NCBI RefSeq assembly: GCF_037325665.1
Contig: NC_090260.1
Location: 52,696,820 to 52,760,819, forward strand
Direction: 5' to 3'
Source of the DNA: Littorina saxatilis
Lineage: Eukaryota > Mollusca > Gastropoda > Littorinimorpha > Littorinidae
Length of the DNA: 64,000 bases
The notes under the pieces were generated by a model. It ran no database searches. It was given only the letters and a program-made list of their open reading frames with translations, and was not told the origin of the DNA. This document shows positions 12,401 to 24,160 of the stretch, in pieces; the stretch's first letter is position 1, and the number at the start of each line of letters is the position of its first letter. A program made the position numbers and the translations under genes.

Positions 12401-13779
12401 GACGAATTGGTGATTGAAAATGACATCATCCTGAAAGGACAGCGGGCAGTGGTTCCGCCAACGCTACGGTCAACATATGTTGCTGTCCTACACAAAGGCC
12501 ACATGGGAGTTGAGCGCACCAGAAAACTCGCTAGTGACATCGTCTTCTGGCCAAGAATGCGCCAAGACATTGAGCACGCTGTCTCACAATGCTCCGCCTG
12601 TAACACCAACAAAGCCCACCTGCAGAAACAACCTCTTATCAACCATCCTGTTCCTGAGCTTCCATGGTCAACCGTTGCTGCCGACCTGTTTGACTGGAAC
12701 AACCACCAGTACCTAGTTGTCGTTGACTCGTACTCTGGATGGTTTGAAATGGACTCTTTGCCTGACAGCACTTCACGCTCAGTCATTGGCAAAATGAAAC
12801 GCCTCTTCGCGACTCACGGCATCCCAGAAAAACTCATGACCGACAATGGCAGTCAGTTCGTCAGTCATGAATTTGAACAATTCGCAAAAGAATGGAACTT
12901 CGTACACACCACCAGCAGCCCTTACTACCCAAAGTCCAATGGCCTGGCTGAAAACGCTGTCAAACAGGCCAAGCAGTTGCTAAACAAAAGCAAGAAAAAC
13001 GGTTCTGACATGATGCTAGGTCTTCTGAACTTGCGCAACACCCCAAGAGACACCATGGGGTCACCGACACAACGCCTACTATCCCGACGAACCCGCACCA
13101 CCCTGCCAACCTCAACAAAGCTCTTGAGACCCAAGCCCTTGAACACCACCTCCGTCTCACAGCAGTTAAAATCTGCCCGTCAGCAGCAGAAATGTCATCA
13201 CGACAAGTCAGCAAAAGACCAAAGACCACTGAGACCCAGTGAAGTGGTGCGCATGCAAACTAAAAACGGATTTCAAAAGCTTGCTGTTGTGAAGTCCGCC
13301 CGCGGCAGCCCTCGGTCGTATGTCGTCACATCCGACAGCGCAGACTATGTCCGCAACAGACAACATCTCCTGCCTGTCCGTGAACCCAGACCGCAGTGGA
13401 CCATCTCGAGGATACTCTCACACAACCCACGGTGACGCACTGTGGAAGAGTTGTGAAGCCAAATCCAAACTATTTTGACACTTGATCACATTGACACTGA
13501 CCGATGTTGGCAACAATGCAGCCAGAATCTGTATTCGAACACAGAAACAAACAATCAAGACAGTGTGAAGACATTGCAAAATCAAAATCGTTTAGTTATT
13601 TTTTTCAGGAAGAAAAAGAAAAAAAACAGTTGACAATTTACTTGTTTTCTTTGTTTCAATATTTTTTGATACCTTGCATGAAGAGCAGAAATTAATAACT
13701 TTATGTTTGAGTTTAGAGTTTCATGCTACTTTTGTTTTAGCATCGCTTTGGTTTGTTACATCTCTATTGAGAAGGGAGA

Positions 13780-13818
13780 TGTAGATTGTATTAGTTGTTT
13801 ATTAGTTGTTGTGTTGGG
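13780..13818 (+). repeat. 3' LTR remnant
   Basis: These 39 bases are identical to the first 39 of the 5' LTR and follow a purine-rich tract. The match ends abruptly at GTTGGG, where the satellite begins. Confidence 0.85.
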
Positions 13819-15350
13819 TCATAGAGAAGAGAGTGTGTGCATCGTAACCTAGGATACTACACCACCTAGACTCTGTTGCTACTTGTATGACAAGAGAGAA
13901 CAGTGTCGCCGAGAAGAGAGTGTGTGCATCTTAACCAGGGGTACTACACCACTTAGACTCTATTGCTACTTCTATGACAAGAGAGAACAGTGTCGCCGAG
14001 AAGAGAGTGTGTGCATCTTAACCTGGGGTACTATACCACCTAGACTCTATTGCTACTTGTATGACAAGAGAGAACAGTGTCGCCGAGAAGAGAGTGTGTG
14101 CATCTTAACCTGGGGTACTATACCACCTAGACTCTATTGCTACTTGTATGACAAGAGAGAACAGTGTCGCCGAGAAGAGAGTGTGTGCATCTTAACCAGG
14201 GGTACTACACCACCTAGACTCTGTTGCTACTTGTATGACAAGAGAGAACAGTGTCGCCGAGAAGAGAGTGTGTGCATCTTAACCAGGGGTACTATACCAC
14301 CTAGACTCTATTGCTACTTGTATGACAAGAGAGAACAGTGTCGCCGAGAAGAGAGTGTGTGCATCTTAACCAGGGGTACTATGCCACCTAGACTCTGTTG
14401 CTACTTGTATGACAAGAGAGAAGAGTGTCGCCGAGAAGAGAGTGTGTGCATCTTAACCTAGGGTACTATACCACCTAGACTCTGTTGCTACTTCTATGAC
14501 AAGAGAGAACAGTGTCGCCGAGAAGAGAGTGTGTGCATCTTAACCTGGGGTACTATACCACCTAGACTCTGTTGCTACTTCTATGACAAGAGAGAACAGT
14601 GTCGCCGAGAAGAGAGTGTGTGCATCTTAACCTGGGGTACTATACCACCTAGACTCTGTTGCTACTTCTATGACAAGAGAGAACAGTGTCGCCGAGAAGA
14701 GAGTGTTTGCATCTTAACCTGGGGTACTATACCACCTAGACTCTGTTGCTACTTCTATGACAAGAGAGAACAGTGTCGCCGAGAAGAGAGTGTTTGCATC
14801 TTAACCTGGGGTACTATACCACCTAGACTCTGTTGCTACTTCTATGACAAGAGAGAACAGTGTCGCCGAGAAGAGAGTGTGTGCATCTTAACCAGGGGTA
14901 CTATACCACCTAGACTCTGTTGCTACTTATATGACAAGAGAGAACAGTGTCGCCGAGAAGAGAGTTTATGCATCTTAACCTGGGGTACTATACCACCTAG
15001 ACTCTGTTGCTACTTCTATGACAAGAGAGAACAGTGTCGCCGAGAAGAGAGTGTGTGCATCTTAACCTGGGGTACTATACCACCTAGACTCTGTTGCTAC
15101 TTCTATGACAAGAGAGAACAGTGTCGCCGAGAAGAGAGTGTGTGCATCTTAACCTGGGGTACTATACCACCTAGACTCTGTTGCTACTTCTATGACAAGA
15201 GAGAACAGTGTCGCCGAGAAGAGAGTGTGTGCATCTTAACCAGGGGTACTATACCACCTAGACTCTGTTGCTACTTCTATGACAAGAGAGAACAGTGTCG
15301 CCGAGAAGAGAGTGTGTGCATCTCAACCTAGGGTACTATACCACCTAGAC
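13819..15350 (+). repeat. 87-bp tandem satellite, about 17.5 copies, open in one frame
   Basis: The unit length of 87 is measured from successive TATGACAAG sites (13886, 13973 and onward). Because 87 is 29 codons, one plus-strand frame stays open through most copies. It repeats a peptide with blocks YDKREQCRREESVCILT and GTIPPRL and several Cys. A TAG interrupts it near 14460 and another comes near 15330. The copies are almost identical. The variants change amino acids (CTGGG/CAGGG giving Trp/Arg; TTG or TTC before TATG), which does not suggest selection on a protein. I treat it as non-coding satellite. It abuts the truncated LTR on the left. Confidence 0.9.
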
Positions 15351-16163
15351 ATCAATAACCGTCACAATGTTCATTTTCGATGGGATGAACGAGTGCACTC
15401 CCGCAGTGGGGCACTGCGGTTATGAAATTAAAGGCCCCTCCTGTTTTTGGAACCGCAGGAGCTTTCTAGTTTGCTGTTAGGTAGATTTTTGGTTCCTCTT
15501 TCCTGTCATGCTCTCTTTTTCTTCATGAATTCTTTTCTTTTTTCTGCCTTCTTGCTCATTCACCTGTATTTTTTCCAAAAATCTCTTCTCTTGCCGCTTG
15601 TCTCGCGATTCATGTATAGTTTAATCTGTTAGTGTTCTGATGTAAGTCCAGCAGTAGATAGGTTAAGCCTATTTTAACATACTGGAAACTGGTAATCTTC
15701 CAGTAGGTATTAATTTAGTTTTACTAAAGCCTGCTGGGACACAAGTAATGGGTTAGTGCATTTGTAAACAGGAATCGCTTGACAAGTGGCCCCCTTCATC
15801 CCCCCCTTCCTCGTCCTGATATGGCTCTGCGTAGTCGGCTGGACGTTAAGCAACAAATAAACAAACAAACAAACGAGTGCACGGACACGCACTCCAAGAG
15901 ATCAAAGAAGCAGAGAAAGTTGTTCTCAAGTGTGATGCTTTGGAGTTTGGATTAGCTGCCTGCCTGATGGCCGATGGACATCCAGTACCGTACGCATTTA
16001 GAGCACTAACAGAAACGGAAATAAACTATGCACAGTTCGAAAAGGAGATGTTGGCGATAGTATTCGGTCTGGAGAGATTTGAACGCTACGTTTATGGAAG
16101 ACACGTAGAAGTTGAGTCGGATCACAAGCCGTTGATTCCAATCCACAAGAAGAGTCTCCTCAG
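15351..16163 (+). mobile_element. Second Gypsy-type fragment (RNase H region), split by a retroposon
   Basis: A partial fossil of a Gypsy-type pol. The part right of 15883 reads as the RNase H region, with a family-typical stretch ALTETEINYAQFEKEMLAIV. The part left of 15388 is its upstream continuation. It is a fragment with no LTRs in view. Its protein differs from the 9.3-13.8 kb element, so it is a different family member. It ends at AGACCAAGTCAGTAC, exactly where a duplicated segment shared with 55347 begins. Confidence 0.75.
15399..15871 (+). mobile_element. Retroposon (SINE-like) inserted in the Gypsy fragment
   Basis: It is flanked by a perfect 11-base target-site duplication, AACGAGTGCAC (15388-15398 and 15872-15882). 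The tail is A-rich (AACAAATAAACAAACAAAC) and is preceded by GTCGGCTGGACGTTAAGC, a tail type I associate with molluscan SINEs. It has no coding frame. I do not see a tRNA-like head, so this could be a 5'-truncated copy or the 3' end of a LINE. Confidence 0.75.
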
Positions 16164-16332
16164 ACCAAGTCAGTACAGTTCGAAGTTTTAACAATTTGAA
16201 AGTAGGGAGCCCGAAGTATGTCAAGCAAGATGGGTGATTGAGATGACTGGTGCGTGTAAGATGCAGCTCATTTGCGTGCGTGTGTGGGTGTGTGTGAACT
16301 GAAACCTGTCCCTTGGCTGGCTAACAGTCAAC

Positions 16333-16407
16333 ATGTACACAATGTTGCAGACGTCGGCAGAACGCAAGATGGCGACGACAGGGCCATCTTCAAAGAAGCG
16401 ACCGAAG
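16333..16407 (+). CDS. Putative first exon, copy 1 of the MLQT module
   Basis: A 25-codon open stretch beginning MYTMLQTSAERKMATTG and ending with a basic SSKKRPK. It is followed by a consensus donor AAG|GTTAGT (phase 0). The true start may be the second or third ATG; the third sits in a strong context (CAAGATGGCG). The basic end resembles a nuclear localisation signal, but I infer nothing more about function. The same exon and about 170 bases upstream recur at 55518, and a diverged form occurs at 60447. A 40-bp minisatellite begins 24 bases after the donor, so it would lie in intron 1. No second exon was recognised for this copy. Confidence 0.45.
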
Positions 16408-16430
16408 GTTAGTTTTGAAGACATTTTAGC

Positions 16431-17985
16431 TGGTCCTATACACAGTCCAATATGTTAATTGTTATAACACTAGTCCTATCCACAGTCCATCATGTTAATT
16501 GTTATAACACTAGTCCTATACACAATCCATTATGATAATTGTAATAACACTAATCCTATACATAGTCCATCATGTTAATCGTTATAACACTAATCCTATA
16601 CACAGTCCATCATGTTAATTGTTATAATACTAGTCCTATACACAGTCCATTATGTTAATTGTTATAACACTGGTCCTATACATAGTCCATCATGTTAATC
16701 GTTATAACACTAATCCTATACACAGTCCATCATGTTAATTGTTATAACACTGGTCCTATACATAGTCCATCATGTTAATCGTTATAACACTAATCCTATA
16801 CACAGTCCATTATGTTAATTGTTATAACACTGGTCCTATACACAGTCCATTATGTTAATTGTTATAACACTAGTCCTATACACAGTCCATCATGTTAATT
16901 GTTATAACACTAGTCCTATGCACAGCCCATCATGTTAATTGTTATAACACTAGTCCTATACACAATCCATCATGTTAATTGTTATAACACTGGTCCTATA
17001 CACAGCCCATCATGTTAATTGTTATAACACTAGTCCTATACATAGTCCATTATGTTAATTGTTATAACACTAGTCCTATACATAGTCCATCATGTTAATT
17101 GTTATAACACTAGTCCTATACACAGTCCATTATGTTAATTGTTATAACACTAGTCCTATACATAGTCCATCATGTTAATTGTTATAACACTAGTCCTATA
17201 CACAGTCCATTATGTTAATTGTTATAACACTAGTCCTATACATAGTCCATCATGTTAATTGTTATAACACTAGTCCTATACACAGTCCATCATGTTAATT
17301 GTTATAACACTGGTCCTATACACAGTTCATCATGTTAATTGTTATAACACTAGTCCTATACACAGTTCATCATGTTAATTGTTATAACACTAGTCCTATA
17401 CACAGTCCATCATGTTAATTGTTATAACACTAGTCCTATACACAGTTCATCATGTTCATTGTTATAACACTGGTCCTATACACAGCCCATCATGTTAATT
17501 GTTATAACACTGGTCCTATACACAGCCCATCATGATAATTGTACTGACACTAGTCCTATACACAGTCCATCATGTTAATTGTTATAACACTGGTCCTATG
17601 CACAGCCCATCATGATAATTGTACTGACACTAGTCCTATACACAGTCCATCATGTTAATTGTTATAACACTGGTCCTATACACAATCCATCATGTTAATT
17701 GTTATAACACTAGTCCTATACACAGTCCATCATGTTAATCGTTATAACACTAGTCCTATACACAGTCCATTATGTTAATTGTTATAACACTAGTCCTATA
17801 CACAGCCCATCATGTTAATTGTTATAACACTAGTCCTATACACAGTCCATTATGTTAATTGTTATAACACTAGTCCTATACACAGCCCATCATGTTAATC
17901 GTTATAACACTAGTCCTATACACAGTTCATCATGTTAATTGTTATAACACTAGTCCTATACACAGTTCATCATGTTAATTGTTAT
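16431..17985. repeat. 40-bp minisatellite, block 1 (about 39 units)
   Basis: The unit contains CATGTTAATTGTTATAACAC followed by TAGTCCTATACACAGTCCAT. Units differ at a few recurrent positions (CAC/CAT before AGTCC, AGTCC/AGCCC/AGTTC, TAG/TGG). A variant with TGATAATTGTACTGACAC recurs at about 17533 and 17613. There is no coding frame. It lies just downstream of a splice-donor-like site. Confidence 0.95.
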
Positions 17986-18398
17986 CAATCAATCAATCAA
18001 TCAATCAATGAATCTTATATCGCGCATAATCCGTGGGTACAGTTCTAGGCGCTCTGCAGTGATGCCGTGTGAGATGAAATTGTATACGGCCAGTAGATTG
18101 CAGCCATTTCGGCGCATATTTACTTTTCACGGCCTTATTCCAAGTCACACGGGTATGGTAGACAATTATTAACTGTGCCTAAGCAATTTTGCCAGGAAAG
18201 ACCCTTTTGTCAATCGTGGGATCTTTAACGTGCACACCCAATGTAGTATATACGGGGGGTGGTTCGGACACCGAAGAGAGTCTGCACACAAAGTTGACTC
18301 TGTGAAATAAATTTCCGCCGAACCTGGGATCGAACTCGCGCTGACAGCGGCCAACTGAATACAAATCCAGCGCGCTACCAACTGAGCTATATCCCCGC
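17986..18398 (-). mobile_element. tRNA-headed SINE inserted in the minisatellite
   Basis: Read on the minus strand it begins GGGCGGGGATATAGCTCAGT, with a tRNA-like A box (TAGCTCAGTTGGTAGCGC) and B box (GAGTTCGATCCC). It ends in a TTGA repeat tail, seen as CAATCAATCAATC on the plus strand at 17986. GTTAT flanks both sides, a possible short target-site duplication. Pol III would transcribe such an element. The 3' half recurs at 40193-40400. Confidence 0.85.
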
Positions 18399-18717
18399 CC
18401 GTTATAACACTAGTCCTATACACAGTCCATCATGTTATGTGTTATAAAACTGGTCCTATACACAGTCCATCATGTTTATTGTTATAACACTAGTCCTATA
18501 CACAGTCCATCATGTTAATTGTTATAACGCTGGTCCTATTTCACAGTCCATCATGTTAATTGTTATAACACTAGTCCTATACACAGTCCATCATGTTAAT
18601 TGTTATAACACTGCTCCTATACACAGTCCATCATGTTAATTGTTATAACACTGCTCCTATACACAGTCCATCATGTTAATTGTTATAATACTAGTCCTAT
18701 ACACAGTCCATCATGTT
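18399..18717. repeat. 40-bp minisatellite, block 2 (about 8 units)
   Basis: Continuation of the same array between the SINE and the LINE. Units here are a little more diverged (TTATGTGTTATAAAAC, TTTCACAGTCC). Confidence 0.95.
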
Positions 18718-19000
18718 TGTTTGTTTTTTTGTTGTTGTTTTTTTTACCTCAGTTGCATGCAGGCTGCTGCAACCCTTCTTTTTTTTCATTTTTTTCTTTT
18801 TTTTGGCAGGGAGCATCCTTCTTCATGGGTCTTTTGTTTCTACTTCTTTCCGCTTATCCTTAATACCTAGCCTGTACATGTATTCATATGATGGACAATT
18901 TTTTTTTCTTCATTACAGTTCGTTACAGCTATTTCATTCACCTTTGCTATGTCTAGTAGTTTGTGCGTTTGTTTGCGTGTATGTGCGTGTGTGTGTGTGA

Positions 19001-19053
<53 letters not shown>

Positions 19054-21201
19054 GTTGTTGTTGTTGTTGTTCCCATATTTCTGTTAAATAATACCATTTT
19101 CAGAGGGACAATACATAACAAGTTAATTAATCCAACGCTCGATGGACAAAAGGCGAGAATTTACAAATTACCAATTACAGTACTAGTTTTCAGCACAGCA
19201 TCATGCGGCGCATATATAAATAACTTTACATTAATAGCACTAAACTACTATTTATCTATATTCTTATACACAGTTCAATTTTACTAGTGATTTCGAAGTC
19301 GAGCTTGGTTCTGAAATAAGAGCTTCATGTTAGTTTTTGGATTTCCGTACTTAAACTGGCTTATGCACATTTTCGATATCAATATAAGGTGATTAATTAT
19401 GAAGGTTTTCTCTCTGGGGATATCACGTGTGAAATACCCAAAAAGAGCCTCTTCGCAGCTTAACTTTATATTTTTGCCTGTACATTTAAATATGTACCCT
19501 TGACATTCCTGCCATATAGGTTGCACTGCTCTACCTCCTACGCCTGTGACCCCGTCTGGGGTATAGGCCGCCATGAAGTCGGTTTCGTTACAATACCGAC
19601 AGAGATTTGTTTGACAAATTCACATCTTATGTAGCAAAATGTTGGTGGGATATATATTGTGTAAAATTTTCCAATGCAATAGACGAAGACGGGTTTCTGT
19701 CGAGCATTCGTTAGCTAATTTCCAGTGTTTATCTTCTAATGTAATATTTAATTTGTTCGACCAAAATCCAGCTGAGCTTGGCTCCTTTATCTCATAATTT
19801 AACACATTTTGGCGAATTTGGCGTGGAGATAATTGTATAAATGGCATATGATCAGACCGGGCCTGACCCGTATCACGCAATAATAGAGCTTTGATGGCAG
19901 TCTGTATTGCATTATATTCAAATAGGCGAGACTGTTTATATCCAGTTCGTTCACATATTTCCTCAAAAGAGCACATGTCGTTATCGTTAAAGGCATATTT
20001 AACAACGCATATTTTAGCCTTTATCCAGTCATTCATGTATAGCGTTTGCTTCCTGTACCTTATATTTGTATTATTCCATAAGGTTTGGTTGCGTACACTT
20101 ATCTGCTGTTCATTACTGCTTATTTCTTTGATCTTGTGTTTATTGTTTAGCCAGGTGATAAAAGCTTGTTTCCAGAAATATTGCTTTATGGAACCTAGTC
20201 CTTTAAAATGTTCTGCACTCACATTTGAGCGCAAACAGCATAGGCGTTCGCCCAGATTTAAAAAGGATGCTAATGGAATCTGTTGCCACTTTGCGTTACT
20301 TCCGTCCAGCAGCCTCATAATCCATGAAATTAGAAATGATGTTTGTACATCTTTGACATTAATCATTTTCAGACCTCCATGATTTGTCTCTTGGCACATT
20401 ACTTTTCTATTAACTTTTTCATAAGCTCTTTTGTTTGAATATTTTTTCTTCCAGATAAATCGGAATAGAGATGAATTTAGCTTATTGAGGAAGTTTTCTG
20501 TGGCACATAGAGATTGCAGTACGTAAGTAAACTGTGACAACATTAATGTTTTGACTATACATATTTTCCCCATTATACTTAGGTTTCTTTTCGACCATGT
20601 TGCTATTAATGCATTTACTTTATGTAGTTTAGGTTCCCAGTTTTCTTCTAGGTTGGAGGCTGAGACAGAGTTGTTGAAATGAATTCCTAAGATTTTGATT
20701 TGTTTTTTCCAAATAATATTACATGGTCGGTCAGCAGAAAATGTATTTATACCAAGCCACATTGCTTCTGTCTTTTGATCATTCATTGCTAACCCTGAAA
20801 ATTTTGAAAACTGAGTTATAAGATGTAATACGTTTCTTAGGTCTTTCTCATCTTGTAGGAAGAAACTAATGTTGTCAGCATACATACGTAGTTTAAGAAT
20901 TTCACCATGTCTATCAGAATTCCTTGGCATTTTAATCCCTTTAACATCTTGATCTGCACGGATTTTGATTGCTAACACTTCGAGGGCCAGAACAAAGGCT
21001 AATGGCGAAAATGGACATCCTTGTCTTATTCCAGCATCACATGGGAATGGACTCGAGATCCATCCCATGTAATTAATACTACTCTCTGTATTTTTTTTTA
21101 AAGTATCGACCCACCTAATAAAATATTTACCAAATCCGAACTTTTGGAAGGCCCAGAGCATATATTCTTTAGAAATCGTGTCAAAAGCAGCTCTGTAGTC
21201 T
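18718..21201 (-). mobile_element. LINE (L1/Tx1-like), 5'-truncated, nearly open ORF2 end
   Basis: Minus-strand ORF2 runs from the RT domain to the C-terminus: GIRQGCPFSPLAFVLALEVL, then RMYADNISFFLQ, KRNLSIMGKICIVKTLML, GGLKMINVKDVQTSFLIS and LRLLHWKILHNIYPTNILL, with a Cys-rich end. From about 21161 to 19284 the frame is interrupted by only one TGA (about 19620). The catalytic box reads YADN where YADD is expected, so this copy should not be RT-active. The 3' UTR carries CA and CAA repeats and ends in an A-rich tail at 18718. Flanks share AGTCCATCATGTT (18705-18717 and 21202-21214), a likely 13-base duplication, although the array itself repeats that word. Confidence 0.9.
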
Positions 21202-22718
21202 AGTCCATCATGTTAATTGTTATAACACTAGTCCTATACACAGTCCATCATGTTAATTGTTATAACACTAGTCCTATACACAGTCCATTATGTTAATTGT
21301 TATAACACTAGTCCTATACACAGTCCATCATGTTAATTGTTATAACACTAGTCCTATACACAGTCCATCATGTTAATTGTTATAACACTGGTCCTATACA
21401 CAGTCCATCATGTTAATTGTTATAACACTGGTCCTATACACAGTCCATCATGTTAATTGTTATAACACTGGTCCTATACACAGTCCATCATGTTAATTGT
21501 TATAACACTGGTCCTATACACATTCCATCATGTTAATTGTTATAACACTAGTCCTATATACAGTCCATCATGTTAATTGTTATAACACTAGTCCTATACA
21601 CAGTCCATCATGTTAATTGTTATAACACTGGTCCTATACACATTCCATCATGTTAATTGTTATAACACTAGTCCTATACACAGTCCATCATGTTAATTGT
21701 TATAACACTGGTCCTATACACAGTCCATCGTGTTAATTGTTATAACACTGGTCCTATACACAGTTCATCATGTTAATTGTTATAACACTAGTCCTATACA
21801 CAGTTCATCATGTTAATTGTTATAACACTAATCCTATACACAGTCCATCGTGTTAATTGTTATAACACTAGTCCTATACACAATCCATCATGTTAATTGT
21901 TATAACACTAGTCCTATACACAGTCCATCATGTTAATTGTTATAACACTAGTCCTATACACAGTCCATTATGTTAATTGTTATAACACTAGTCCTATACA
22001 CAGTCCATCATGTTAATTGTTATAACACTAGTCCTATACACAGTCCATTATGTTAATTGTTATAACACTAGTCCTATACACAGTCCATTATGTTAATTGT
22101 TATAACACTGGTCCTATACACAATCCATCATGTTAATTGTTATAACACTAGTCCTATACACAGTCCATTATGTTAATTGTTATAACACTAGTCCTATACA
22201 CAGTCCATTATGTTAAGTGTTATAACACTGGTCCTATACATAGTCCATCATGTTAATTGTTATAACACTAGTCCTATACACAGTCCATTATGTTAATTGT
22301 TATAACACTAGTCCTATACACAGTCCATCATGTTAATTGTTATAACACTAGTCCTATACACAGTCCATCATGTTAATTGTTATAACACTAGTCCTATACA
22401 CAGTCCATCATGTTAATTGTTATAACACTAGTCCTATACACAGTCCATCATGTTAATTGTTATAACACTAGTCCTATACACAGTCCATCATGTTAATTGT
22501 TATAACACTAGTCCTATACACAGTCCATCATGTTAATTGTTATAACACTGGTCCTATACACAATCCATCATGTTAATTGTTATAACACTAGTCCTATACA
22601 CAGTCCATCATGTTAATTGTTATAACACTGGTCCTATACACAATCCATCATGTTAATTGTTATAACACTAGTCCTATACACAGTTCATCATGTTAATTGT
22701 TATAACACTAGTCCTATA
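21202..22718. repeat. 40-bp minisatellite, block 3 (about 38 units)
   Basis: Same unit as 16431-17985, resuming after the LINE. Neighbouring units share variants (AATCCATC, ATTCCATC, TCCATCG), suggesting local spread by unequal exchange. It ends at CACTGGGCGAAAAGTGG, the start of the segment duplicated at 62789. Confidence 0.95.
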
Positions 22719-23248
22719 CACTGGGCGAAAAGTGGCGTTTTGTATCTTACAAAACTACTCAAAACCCCAACAAAACTTCAAGTTTCAATGGGTTTATTAC
22801 ATTTTGGTGTTCACGACAACGCCAGATTTTTATTGGATTTTGTTGAAGTTATCGCTGCGAAATTGCCTGGAATTTCAGCGCGTTTTGCGACAGTCAAAAC
22901 ATCATGTTAAACCATGTTACAACATGTCTGTAACATGCAAAAATGCCAAGTTTTGATGGTAATAAAGCTTTGGTTTAACGCCAAGTAACATCATGTTATC
23001 GTAGACTTAACTTGCAAAACTGCTTGTTTTGGTGGTGTTACAGCTTGCTTGTAATGTGATTAACATCATGTTATTGCTGGTTTAACATGCAACACCCCAT
23101 GTTATGTTGGTGTTAAAGATTGCTCAAATGCCTATTAACTCCATGTAATGTTGGTGTTAAAGCTTGCTCAAATGCCTATTAACACCATGTTAGTTGGTGT
23201 TAGGCTTGATTATTAATGTAAAAAAAAAACACCACGTTCACATAATTG

Positions 23249-24160
23249 AGGGCCCCAAAGGGTTTAAAATCGTGATCGTGATTGGCGTTTTTTGACCTTT
23301 CTGTGACCGTGATTGCCGAAATTTCCATTTCTGTGATCGTGATGGGACTTTGCCCGTGATCCGTGATGACCAAAAAATCAAGTCTCGTGATCGTGATCGT
23401 CATTTGTTTTCGTGATCGTGATGGGCATTATTGCCGCCAAAGCATTTTATTTTCAACGTACATTTTTCACAGCTGTATCTCTCTATGATCCTCTATTCGT
23501 CAAGGTGTTTGTGATCGTGAAAACAACAAGAAGAGCAAACGCTCGATCGAGTCACTTTCGCAGTTCTGAATATTATATGAGGCATCAGATGGACAGGAAG
23601 AAATTGCTATTCACAACACAATGAGTCACGTTCACATAAAATTTGAGCCCGGTCACTTTTATAGTTTTCGAGAAAAGCCCAACGTTAAGTTGTGTGTTGC
23701 CGAACAGAAAAGGCTAGTTATCTCCCTTGTTTTTCTGATAACGTTCGTAAAAGGCTACAGATGTAAATACTTTGATGTAAAGAATAATCCTACAAAGTTT
23801 CAATCACATCCGATGAACTTTGTCAAAGATATAAAATGTCTAATTTTTGCTTTGACGCTGACCTGTGACCTTGAAAAAGGTCAAAGGTCAACGAAACCAT
23901 CGTTAAAGTGTAGAGGTCATTGGAGGTCACGACTAAACAAAATATGAGCCCGATCGCTTTGATAGTTTCCGAGAAAAGTCCAACGTTAAGGTGGTGTCTA
24001 CGGACGGCCGGCCGGACGGCCGGCCGGACAGACTAACACTGACCGATTACATAGAGTCACTTTTTCTCAAGTGACTCAAAAATCAAGGTAACTGTGATCG
24101 TGAAAGCTAAAATTTCCCTTCCCGTGATCGTGATGATACCCCCACCCCCTTTGGGGCCCT
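23249..24160. mobile_element. hAT-type non-autonomous element with 8-base target duplication
   Basis: It is bounded by AGGGCCCCAAAGGG on the left and CCCCTTTGGGGCCCT on the right. A perfect 8-base duplication CATAATTG lies outside (23241-23248 and 24161-24168). The partner copy at about 63317 keeps the empty site with a single CATAATTG. Eight-base duplications are the hallmark of hAT transposons. The interior is rich in GTGATCGTGAT words and has no transposase. A second element is nested inside (23622-24078). Confidence 0.9.
23622..24078. mobile_element. Nested TIR element, TGAGTCAC ends
   Basis: It begins TGAGTCACGTTCAC and ends AAGTGACTCA. The interior has repeated blocks (GAGCCCGGTCACTTT and GAGCCCGATCGCTTT; GAGAAAAGCCCAACGTTAAG twice) and a palindromic GGACGGCCGGCC run near 24003. 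No coding frame is present. The boundaries rest on the 8-base inverted ends only. It is absent from the partner copy because the whole hAT element is. Confidence 0.55.

Larger units (their letters stand above)
9293..13818 (+). mobile_element. Gypsy-type LTR retrotransposon, broken
   Basis: Fossil element of the Ty3/Gypsy group. Its parts, in order, are: 5' LTR (9293-9454), a primer-binding site starting TGGTGTCAG directly after it, a gag region (about 9690-10300), protease (about 10560-10680), reverse transcriptase (about 10930-11600), RNase H (about 11630-12190), integrase with an HHCC-like zinc region and DDE core (about 12290-13435), a purine-rich tract (13769-13779) and a 3' LTR remnant (13780-13818). 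It is broken, with about half a dozen breaks. The 39 bases of 3' LTR that remain are identical to the 5' LTR, so it may be fairly young, but this is too short for dating. The rest of the 3' LTR is replaced by the 87-bp satellite. Confidence 0.88.

Noticed and set aside
18330-18398. tRNA-like sequence with A and B boxes (minus strand)
   Set aside because: It is the head of a SINE: the similarity continues into a 400-base body with a TTGA-repeat tail, and the fragment at 40193 belongs to the same family. Not a tRNA gene.
16431-22718. Regular 40-base periodicity resembling a CRISPR array
   Set aside because: The whole unit repeats with no unique spacers, and the context is eukaryotic with LINEs and SINEs. 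It is a minisatellite.
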